Part shown: in pieces, positions 1 through 5,094 of the stretch | Position numbering within the stretch: position 1 is the stretch's first letter | Layout: each line of letters opens with the position of its first letter | Notes under the pieces: generated by a model | The model's database searches: none | What the model was told of the DNA's origin: nothing | The model's input: only the letters and a program-made list of their open reading frames with translations | Made by a program: the position numbers and the translations under genes | NCBI GenBank assembly: GCA_003550945.1 | Contig: PULL01000221.1 | Coordinates: 1-6,654, forward strand | Source of the DNA: Thioalkalivibrio sp. | GTDB lineage: Bacteria; Pseudomonadota; Gammaproteobacteria; Ectothiorhodospirales; Ectothiorhodospiraceae | DNA: 6,654 bases | Direction: 5' to 3'

Positions 1-111
1 AAGGAAGCGACGCGGCAGCAGATGCTGGAAACGATTCGCAACGTTCTCGAGCGGAATACCGGCGATCCCGGGGTCGAGTCGCTTTATTTCACATCCTTCG
101 TGATGCAGTGA
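1..111 (+). CDS. fliL: Flagellar basal body-associated protein FliL, 3' end only
   Basis: The window opens inside this gene; 36 codons and a TGA stop are visible. The residues include LETIRNVLERNTGDPGVESL followed by a tail ending TSFVMQ, which matches the conserved end of FliL proteins (a helix, then a short strand reading LYFTSFVMQ, close to the enteric LFTNFVVQ ending). FliL is a single-pass inner-membrane protein with a periplasmic domain that surrounds the stator units and supports torque generation, especially under load. The N-terminus, membrane segment and promoter lie outside the window. The position directly ahead of fliM is the usual place for fliL and supports the call. The stop codon overlaps the fliM ribosome binding site, so the two are probably translated in coupled fashion. 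Identity rests on a short tail plus context. Confidence 0.88.
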   Translation, partial: KEATRQQMLETIRNVLERNTGDPGVESLYFTSFVMQ

Positions 112-118
112 GGCGAAC

Positions 119-1099
119 ATGACGCCGAACGAACTGCTTTCCCAGGAAGAGATCGACGCCCTTCTGCAGGGCGTGGACAGTGGCGATGTCGATACCGAAC
201 ACGACCTCCACGCACGCGACGGGATCGCGCGGACCTATGATTTCACCAGCAAGGACCGCATCGTGCGGGGGCGGATGCCCACGCTCGAAATGGTCAACGA
301 ACGCTTTGCACGCTTCCTGCGTGTGAGCCTGTTTCGCCTGATGCGCCGCAACGCCGAGATCTCGCTGGGCGGCGTGCGCATGACCAAGTTCGACGAATAC
401 GTCCACTCGCTCTCCGCGCCGACGAGCCTGAACACCGTGAAGGTGAGGCCTCTGCACGGAACCGCGCTGTTCGTGCTCGACCCGGAGTTGGTGTCGATTC
501 TGGTGGACAACTTCTTCGGCGGCGACGGCCGCTACAGCGCGAAGATCGAGGATCGCGAGTTCACCGCAACCGAGCTCCGGGTGATCCGCGTAATCCTCGA
601 CCAGGTCTTCACCGATCTGAAGAAGGCCTGGACGCCCGTGATGGAGCTCGACTTCGAGTACGTGGGCTCGGAAGTGAATCCCGAGTACACGAGCATCGTC
701 AGCCCCTCCGAAGTCGTGATGGTGATCAGCTTCCGGCTGGACCTCGACGGGGGCGGCGGTGACCTGCACATCACCCTGCCGTATTTCATGATCGAACCGA
801 TCCGCGACCTGCTCGACGCGGGTATCCAGAGCGACCGTCCCGACCGCGACGAGCGCTGGATCCGGGGCTTGCGCGAGGAACTGAAGACCGCCGAGGTCGA
901 GGCGATCGCATTGCTCGCCGAAACGCGCCTGACGCTGGGGCAGGTGGTGAAGCTGAAGGCGGGCGACATCATCCCGGTGGATCTGCCGAAGCTGCATCTG
1001 CTGCGCGCCGAGGGGATCCCGGTCGCCCGCGGCCGTTTCGGCATCTCCGACGGCAAGAACGCCATCCAGGTGACCGAGCGCATCTCGCGCTCGACCTGA
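119..1099 (+). CDS. fliM: Flagellar motor switch protein FliM
   Basis: A complete 326-residue protein, close to the usual length of about 330. FliM forms the middle of the cytoplasmic C-ring, binds phosphorylated CheY and, with FliG and FliN, switches rotation direction. The N-terminus carries the CheY-binding peptide at residues 6-18 (LLSQEEIDALLQG). The middle CheC-like domain spans roughly residues 40-235 and contains the FliG-contacting GGXG motif as GGDG at 134-137 within DNFFGGDGRY. The C-terminal SpoA/FliN-like domain is at about 250-322 (LGQVVKLKAGDIIPVDLPKL and onward). The ATG is chosen because GAGG at 110-113 sits five bases upstream and because the CheY-binding peptide normally begins within the first ten residues. 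That Shine-Dalgarno overlaps the fliL stop. No key motif is missing. Confidence 0.98.
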   Translation: MTPNELLSQEEIDALLQGVDSGDVDTEHDLHARDGIARTYDFTSKDRIVRGRMPTLEMVNERFARFLRVSLFRLMRRNAEISLGGVRMTKFDEYVHSLSAPTSLNTVKVRPLHGTALFVLDPELVSILVDNFFGGDGRYSAKIEDREFTATELRVIRVILDQVFTDLKKAWTPVMELDFEYVGSEVNPEYTSIVSPSEVVMVISFRLDLDGGGGDLHITLPYFMIEPIRDLLDAGIQSDRPDRDERWIRGLREELKTAEVEAIALLAETRLTLGQVVKLKAGDIIPVDLPKLHLLRAEGIPVARGRFGISDGKNAIQVTERISRST

Positions 1100-1120
1100 T
1101 CATCCAGAGGATTTCCAGTG

Positions 1121-1525
1121 ATGAGTGACGATACGAGAAAGGACGCGGGACGGGACGACTCGTCCAGCGCGACCGAAGCCAATCCGGCAGAGTCCGCCCA
1201 GTCCTTTGAGAAGGCCAGTTTCGAGGCTCTGTCTCCGGATTCCCCGGCAGCCGGGGCAAAGAGCGACGTGAACCTCGATGTGGTGCTCGACATTCCGGTC
1301 ACCCTGTCCGCGGAGATCGGGCGCACACGCATCGCGATCCGCAGCCTGCTGCAGCTGAACCAGGGCTCGGTGGTGGAACTGGACCGGCTCGCGGGCGAAC
1401 CGCTCGACGTGTTCGTGAACGGAACACTGATCGCGCACGGCGAAGTCGTGGTGGTGAACGAAAAGTTCGGCATCCGGCTGACCGATGTGATCAGCCCCGC
1501 CGAGCGCGTGAAGAAGCTGAAGTAA
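1121..1525 (+). CDS. fliN: Flagellar motor switch protein FliN
   Basis: A 134-residue protein, matching the gammaproteobacterial FliN length of about 137. FliN builds the base of the C-ring with FliM, stabilises the switch and helps dock the FliH-FliI export ATPase complex. Residues 1-48 are a low-complexity acidic, Ala/Ser-rich linker. The SpoA domain fills about 51-131, with the strongly conserved runs VNLDVVLDIPVTL, LLQLNQGSVVELDRLAGEPL and VVNEKFGIRLTDVISPAER. The start is slightly ambiguous: GTG at 1118 is in frame directly before this ATG, with AGAGG (1106-1110) seven bases from the GTG and ten from the ATG. I chose the ATG because MSDD-type starts are usual; the difference is one residue. 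The TAA stop shares its last base with the fliO ATG (TAATG), so the genes are coupled. Confidence 0.97.
   Translation: MSDDTRKDAGRDDSSSATEANPAESAQSFEKASFEALSPDSPAAGAKSDVNLDVVLDIPVTLSAEIGRTRIAIRSLLQLNQGSVVELDRLAGEPLDVFVNGTLIAHGEVVVVNEKFGIRLTDVISPAERVKKLK
1242..1256. repeat. GC-rich inverted repeat in the fliN linker
   Basis: CCCCGGC and GCCGGGG are perfect complements about a single A, giving a likely six-pair stem with a CAG loop in the fliN mRNA. It lies at codons 41-45 or so, in the poorly conserved linker ahead of the SpoA domain, where protein constraint is low. There is no T-run after it, so it is not a rho-independent terminator. It may be chance in GC-rich DNA. Confidence 0.35.
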
Positions 1526-2070
1526 TGGGCAACCGGCACAGCAAGCCGTACCGCAGGTCTGCGCCCGCACCGGCACCTGTTTTGGGGTTCGGTCGCCGCG
1601 CCGCAGGGCGGGTGTTCGCCGGCTGGCGCCGGGCTTGTGCAGCCATCGCGGTGGGACTGGTCCCGGGGCCATTGCTGGCCGAAGCCGCCCAGGGCGGATG
1701 GCCCGCCTCCCCCGGCGCCGGAATGAACGCCGCCTACCTGGCACAGATGCTGGTGGGCCTGATCCTGGTGATCGCGGCGATCCTGGTGCTCGCTTTCGTG
1801 ATGCGCAGGGTCGGGGGTATCCAGTCGCGCCTGGGCAGCCAGTTCCGCGTGGTGGGCGGGATTTCGGTTGGCTCCCGCGAACGGGTGCTGCTGTTGCAGG
1901 TGGGCGAGCAACAGTTGCTGGTGGGCGTGGCTCCCGGCCGGGTGCAGGCCCTGCACGTGCTGGAGGAACCGATTCGCGTGGAGGCGCCGGCGCGGGATGG
2001 TGGTTCCCAAGCCGATTCCCCGTTCGCCCGCCGGCTGCGTGCGGTGCTGCATCGGGAGCAGGCGTCGTGA
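1525..2070 (+). CDS. fliO: Flagellar biosynthesis protein FliO
   Basis: A 181-residue membrane protein placed between fliN and fliP, where fliO always lies in such operons. FliO is a scaffold that helps FliP assemble into its ring and is not kept as a core part of the finished export gate. Two hydrophobic segments are visible. A signal-peptide-like stretch at about 37-52 follows RR and ends LLAEA. A strong transmembrane helix at about 71-93 runs from YLAQMLVGLILVIA to VMRR. The following cytoplasmic FliO domain (about 100-150) contains SRERVLLLQVGEQQLLVGVA, the usual hallmark. The C-terminal tail is variable. The protein is longer than enteric FliO (about 120 residues) because of the N-terminal extension. 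The ATG overlapping the fliN stop has only a weak Shine-Dalgarno; an in-frame GTG at 1612 would give a conventional signal peptide and 152 residues. Confidence 0.93.
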   Translation: MGNRHSKPYRRSAPAPAPVLGFGRRAAGRVFAGWRRACAAIAVGLVPGPLLAEAAQGGWPASPGAGMNAAYLAQMLVGLILVIAAILVLAFVMRRVGGIQSRLGSQFRVVGGISVGSRERVLLLQVGEQQLLVGVAPGRVQALHVLEEPIRVEAPARDGGSQADSPFARRLRAVLHREQAS

Positions 2071-2819
2071 AGCTGCGCAGTCTGCTGTTTCCGGTGCTGC
2101 TGTTGCTCGGCGTCTCGGTCCAGCCGGCCTGGGGCCAGGCCGGGATCGAGATACTGAATGTAACGACCGGGCCGGAGGGCGAGCAGACCTACTCGGTCAC
2201 GCTGCAGATCCTGATCCTGATGACGCTGCTCAGCCTGCTCCCCGCGGGCCTGATCATGCTGACGTCGTTTACCCGGATCATCATCGTGCTGGCGCTGCTG
2301 CGCCAGGGGCTCGGGACCCAGCAGACCCCGTCCAACCAGATCCTGATCGGGCTCGCGCTGTTTCTGACCCTGTTCGTGATGACGCCGGTGTTCGACCAGA
2401 TCAACGTGGTCGCGGTGCAGCCCTACGTGCAGGAAGAACTGAGCGCGGAGCAGGCGGTGGTCGAGGCCAGTGGCCCGATCCGCGAATTCATGCTGGCCCA
2501 GACCCGCGAGAGCGACCTCGCGATGTTCGCGCGCATCAGCGGGCGCGACGGCTTCGAGTCACCCGACGACGTTCCGTTCACGCTGCTGATTGCGTCGTTC
2601 GTGACCAGCGAACTGAAGACGGCGTTCCAGATCGGGTTCCTGATCCTGATCCCGTTCCTGATCATCGACCTCGTGGTGGCCAGCGTGCTGATGTCGATGG
2701 GCATGGTGATGCTCTCGCCGCTGATCATCTCGCTGCCGTTCAAGGTGATGCTCTTCGTGCTGGTGGATGGCTGGGCGCTGATCATGGGCACCCTGGCGTC
2801 CAGCTTCTTTTTCACATGA
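2067..2819 (+). CDS. fliP: Flagellar export gate protein FliP
   Basis: A 250-residue integral membrane protein, the normal FliP length (about 245). Five FliP subunits with FliQ and FliR form the helical export gate through which rod, hook and filament proteins leave the cell. A cleavable signal peptide is seen at residues 1-23 or so (hydrophobic core LLFPVLLLLGVSV, then AWG-QA), as known for FliP. Hydrophobic helices lie near 47-65, 91-109, 188-207 and 224-242. Family signatures are FTRIIIVLALLRQGLGTQQT with the following PSNQ (68-91) and SLPFKVMLFVLVDGWALI (222-239). The methionine-rich gate loop reads MGMVMLSP at 211-218. The GTG start is chosen because GGGAG (2054-2058) lies eight bases upstream, the signal peptide then begins correctly, and the start overlaps the fliO stop by four bases. 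The same frame is open far upstream, but that part has no FliP similarity. Confidence 0.98.
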   Translation: MKLRSLLFPVLLLLGVSVQPAWGQAGIEILNVTTGPEGEQTYSVTLQILILMTLLSLLPAGLIMLTSFTRIIIVLALLRQGLGTQQTPSNQILIGLALFLTLFVMTPVFDQINVVAVQPYVQEELSAEQAVVEASGPIREFMLAQTRESDLAMFARISGRDGFESPDDVPFTLLIASFVTSELKTAFQIGFLILIPFLIIDLVVASVLMSMGMVMLSPLIISLPFKVMLFVLVDGWALIMGTLASSFFFT

Positions 2820-2866
2820 ACCGCCTGGCCACAGTCCTGCCGGCGGCACTCCCGGAACGGAGGTGA
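2816..2866 (+). CDS. Possible 16-codon mini-ORF bridging fliP and fliQ
   Basis: A short open frame encoding MNRLATVLPAALPERR fills the only sizeable gap in the operon. Its ATG overlaps the fliP TGA in the ATGA configuration typical of translational coupling. Its own TGA (2864-2866) forms the last bases of the fliQ Shine-Dalgarno GGAGGTGA. It has no ribosome binding site of its own, so it could be read only by ribosomes re-initiating after fliP. I recognise no peptide family and infer no protein function. If real, its job would be to carry ribosomes from fliP to the fliQ start. A chance open frame of 16 codons in GC-rich DNA is quite likely, so this is tentative. Confidence 0.22.
   Translation: MNRLATVLPAALPERR
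2859..2866 (+). promoter_or_regulatory. Consensus Shine-Dalgarno of fliQ
   Basis: GGAGGTGA lies seven bases before the fliQ ATG at 2874. It is a full eight-base match to the complement of the 16S rRNA 3' end, the strongest ribosome binding site in the window. The other genes rely on four- or five-base matches such as GAGG, AGAGG, GGGAG or GAGGA, and it fixes the fliQ start clearly. Confidence 0.9.
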
Positions 2867-2873
2867 CGAGGCC

Positions 2874-3143
2874 ATGACTCCCGAAACCGTCGTCGAGATC
2901 GGCCGCGAGGCGCTGATGGTCATCACCCTGCTGACCGCGCCGGTGCTGCTGACCGCGCTGGCGATCGGCCTCGCGATCGGCATGATCCAGGCGGCCACCC
3001 AGATCCAGGAGATGACGCTGTCGTTCATCCCGAAGCTGCTGGGGATGTTCGTGGCGCTGGCCCTTGCCGGCAACTGGATGCTGGGAATGGTCGTCGACTA
3101 CACGCAGCGTCTTTACGACGCGATCCCCGGGATCATCGGCTAG
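2874..3143 (+). CDS. fliQ: Flagellar export gate protein FliQ
   Basis: An 89-residue protein, exactly the usual FliQ length. Four FliQ subunits wrap the FliP-FliR core of the export gate in the inner membrane. The sequence is two long hydrophobic hairpin helices, at about 14-38 (LMVITLLTAPVLLTALAIGL) and 52-76 (IPKLLGMFVALALAGNWMLG). They are joined by the highly conserved polar loop QAATQIQEMTLSFIPK (39-54). No signal peptide is seen, as expected. The ATG is fixed by a consensus Shine-Dalgarno seven bases upstream. It lies 54 bases after fliP, the largest gap in the operon, and 16 bases before fliR. Nothing unusual is seen in the protein itself. Confidence 0.98.
   Translation: MTPETVVEIGREALMVITLLTAPVLLTALAIGLAIGMIQAATQIQEMTLSFIPKLLGMFVALALAGNWMLGMVVDYTQRLYDAIPGIIG
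3122..3134. repeat. Short inverted repeat at the fliQ 3' end
   Basis: The sequence GATCCCCGGGATC is a perfect inverted repeat: GATCCC and GGGATC about one central base, realistically a five-pair stem with a three-base loop. It lies seven bases before the fliQ stop codon. It encodes part of the conserved FliQ tail (IPGI), lacks a following T-run, and so is not a terminator. Any effect on fliR translation is speculative. Confidence 0.3.
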
Positions 3144-3159
3144 GCGTTCGGGCCTCGGG

Positions 3160-3933
3160 ATGAATTTCACCACCGCCGAGATCACCGCCTGGGTCGGGGC
3201 CTTGCTGTGGCCCTTCCTGCGCATCGGCGCAATGCTGGTGGCCGCGCCGTTGTTCGGCGCGGGCATGGTGACGGTACGGATCCGGCTGGCCTTCGCTTTC
3301 CTGCTGGCGCTGGTGGTGGCTCCGCTGATTCCGGTACCGCCGGCCGTGGAACCCCTGAGTCTTGCCGGACTGGTGATCAGCGTGCAGCAGATCCTGATCG
3401 GTCTCACCATCGGGTTCGTGCTGCAGATGGTCTTCAGCGCGATGACGCAGGCGGGCGAGACCATCGCGCTGTCGATGGGCCTCGGCTTTGCGTCGATGGT
3501 CGATCCCCAGCAGGGCGTGCAGGTGCCGGTGGTGTCGACCTATTTCGTGATCATGTCGACGCTGATCTTCCTCGCACTGAACGGCCACGTCGCGCTGATC
3601 GAGCTGACGCTGATGAGCTTCTACAGCATGCCGATCGCGGTCGACGGGATCGTTCGGGAAGATCTCTGGGCGCTGGTGAGCTGGGGCAGCACCATGTTCG
3701 TCTACGGACTGCTCGTGGCGCTGCCCGCGGTCGCGTCGATGCTGCTGGTGAACCTGTCCATGGGTGTGATCACGCGTGCGGCGCCCCAGCTGAACATCTT
3801 CGCGGTGGGTTTTCCGATGATGATCCTGCTCGGTTTCGTGCTGCTGCTGCTGACCCTGCCGGTGCTGCTGCCGCAGTTCACGGAACTGCTGGCGGATGCG
3901 TTCGGGCTCATCGGCCGGATCACGGGGAGCTAG
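3160..3933 (+). CDS. fliR: Flagellar export gate protein FliR
   Basis: A 257-residue polytopic inner-membrane protein, close to the usual 260. One FliR joins five FliP and four FliQ to make the export gate; its fold resembles a FliP-FliQ fusion. Hydrophobic segments run from about residue 10 to 60, 68 to 92, 124 to 142, 176 to 200 and 214 to 238. Family motifs are present: AGETIALSMGLGFASMVDPQ at 98-117, the NGH turn at 141-143, and GVITRAAPQLNIFAVGFPM at 202-220. The frame is open upstream to 3064 inside fliQ, but only the ATG at 3160 gives a FliR-like N-terminus (MNFTTAEITAWV). The ribosome binding site is weak: only GGG at 3150-3152 is well placed. The stop is three bases from the flhB start. 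Confidence 0.98.
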   Translation: MNFTTAEITAWVGALLWPFLRIGAMLVAAPLFGAGMVTVRIRLAFAFLLALVVAPLIPVPPAVEPLSLAGLVISVQQILIGLTIGFVLQMVFSAMTQAGETIALSMGLGFASMVDPQQGVQVPVVSTYFVIMSTLIFLALNGHVALIELTLMSFYSMPIAVDGIVREDLWALVSWGSTMFVYGLLVALPAVASMLLVNLSMGVITRAAPQLNIFAVGFPMMILLGFVLLLLTLPVLLPQFTELLADAFGLIGRITGS

Positions 3934-3936
3934 GCG

Positions 3937-5091
3937 ATGGCCGAAAACGACACCTCCCAGGAAAAAAGCGAACAACCGACACCAAAACGGCTTCGGGAGG
4001 CGCGGGAGAAGGGCCAGGTTGCGCGTTCGCGGGAACTCAACACCACGCTGGTGCTGCTCGGCGGTGCCGGCGGCCTGCTGCTGATGGGCGGCAGCATCTT
4101 CGGGCAGCTGCAGGAAATCCTGCGCCGCAGCTGGACGCTGGAACGGGAGCTGCTGCTCGACACCGGGATGCTGCACACGGTGCTGCTGACGCGGATTACC
4201 GAAGGACTGGTGATGCTGCTGCCGCTGTTCCTGATGCTCATTGTCGCTGCCGTGCTCGGGCCGATCTCGATGGGGGGCGGCAATTTCTCCGGCAAGGCGA
4301 TGGCGCCGAAGCTGAGCAAGCTGAACCCGATCTCGGGCCTGAAGCGGATTTTCTCGTTGCAGGGGCTGATGGAGTTCGGCAAGACCCTGATCAAGTTCGT
4401 GCTGATCGCGTCCGTCGCCGGCGTGTTCCTTTGGCAGTTGTCGGGTTCACTGATGGGGCTTGGGCACCAGCCGCTGGAACGCGGGCTGATGCACGCGGGC
4501 AACATGGTGGGGTGGACCTTCCTGACCCTGGCCGCCACGCTGATCCTGGTCGCGCTGGTCGACGTGCCGTTCCAGCTCTGGAATCACCAGAAGCAGCTGC
4601 GCATGACCAAGCAGCAGGTTAAGGACGAGTTCAAGGAGACCGAGGGCAAGCCCGAGGTGAAGAGCCGTATCCGCCAGACCCAGCACGACATGGCACGGCG
4701 GCGGATGATGGCCGAGGTGCCGAAGGCCGACGTGGTGGTCACCAACCCGACGCACTACGCGGTGGCATTGCGCTACGACCAGCAAGGGATGAAGGCCCCG
4801 CGGGTGGTGGCCAAGGGCGCCGACCTGGTCGCGGCCGAGATCCGCGAACGGGCCCGCGCCGCCGGTGTGCCGCTGTTCTCGGCGCCGCCGCTGGCCCGCG
4901 CCCTGTACTTCACCACGCGGATCGACCAGGAGATTCCCGCCGGACTCTACGTGGCCGTCGCCCACGTGCTCGCCTACGTGTACCAGCTGCGCGCAGCCGC
5001 CGGGAGCCCCTCGGCCCGCCGACCCGAACCGCCGACCGACCTGCCCGTGCCCGACGAACTGCTGCGGCGCGCGCCACCCCGCGAGGACTGA
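3937..5091 (+). CDS. flhB: Flagellar export specificity switch protein FlhB
   Basis: A 384-residue protein of standard length. FlhB sits beside the FliPQR gate. After the hook reaches its length, its self-cleaved cytoplasmic domain changes export from rod/hook to filament substrates, in response to FliK. The charged N-terminus has the family motif EQPTPKRLREAREKGQVARS (12-31). Four membrane helices lie at about 37-55, 88-110, 150-168 and 190-212. A linker helix (about 213-260) leads to the cytoplasmic domain with the self-cleavage site NPTH at 270-273, all four residues intact, followed by YAVALRY. A Pro-rich tail (353-384) contains DLPVPDELL, a motif also found in other FlhB tails. The ATG is set by GGGGAG at 3924-3929, seven bases upstream, inside the end of fliR. 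No defect is visible. Confidence 0.98.
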   Translation: MAENDTSQEKSEQPTPKRLREAREKGQVARSRELNTTLVLLGGAGGLLLMGGSIFGQLQEILRRSWTLERELLLDTGMLHTVLLTRITEGLVMLLPLFLMLIVAAVLGPISMGGGNFSGKAMAPKLSKLNPISGLKRIFSLQGLMEFGKTLIKFVLIASVAGVFLWQLSGSLMGLGHQPLERGLMHAGNMVGWTFLTLAATLILVALVDVPFQLWNHQKQLRMTKQQVKDEFKETEGKPEVKSRIRQTQHDMARRRMMAEVPKADVVVTNPTHYAVALRYDQQGMKAPRVVAKGADLVAAEIRERARAAGVPLFSAPPLARALYFTTRIDQEIPAGLYVAVAHVLAYVYQLRAAAGSPSARRPEPPTDLPVPDELLRRAPPRED

Positions 5092-5094
5092 TCG

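Noticed and set aside
1739..1756. TGGCAC resembling the -24 element of a sigma-54 promoter
   Set aside because: The matching -12 TTGC element is absent at the required distance and the site lies inside the conserved fliO membrane helix.
1933..1942. Ten-base palindrome CCCGGCCGGG in fliO
   Set aside because: Short, lacks a loop or flanking features, and is expected by chance in this base composition.
532..2052. A 506-codon open frame on the minus strand opposite fliM, fliN and fliO
   Set aside because: Composition is Ser/Arg/Pro-rich and low in complexity, no family is recognisable, and the + strand genes are certain. It is a codon-bias shadow.
1635..2066. Upstream extension of the fliP frame through fliO
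   Set aside because: The extra residues are Gly/Arg-rich without similarity to FliP, and the GTG at 2067 has a Shine-Dalgarno and begins a proper signal peptide.
2205..2670. Repeated CTGATC-like units in fliP
   Set aside because: They come from Leu-Ile codons (CTG ATC) in membrane helices using preferred codons, not from a nucleotide-level repeat.
3207..4622. A 471-codon + strand open frame overlapping fliR and flhB in another phase
   Set aside because: It crosses two well-conserved genes out of frame and gives an Ala/Gly/Arg/Asp-rich product without membrane helices or motifs.
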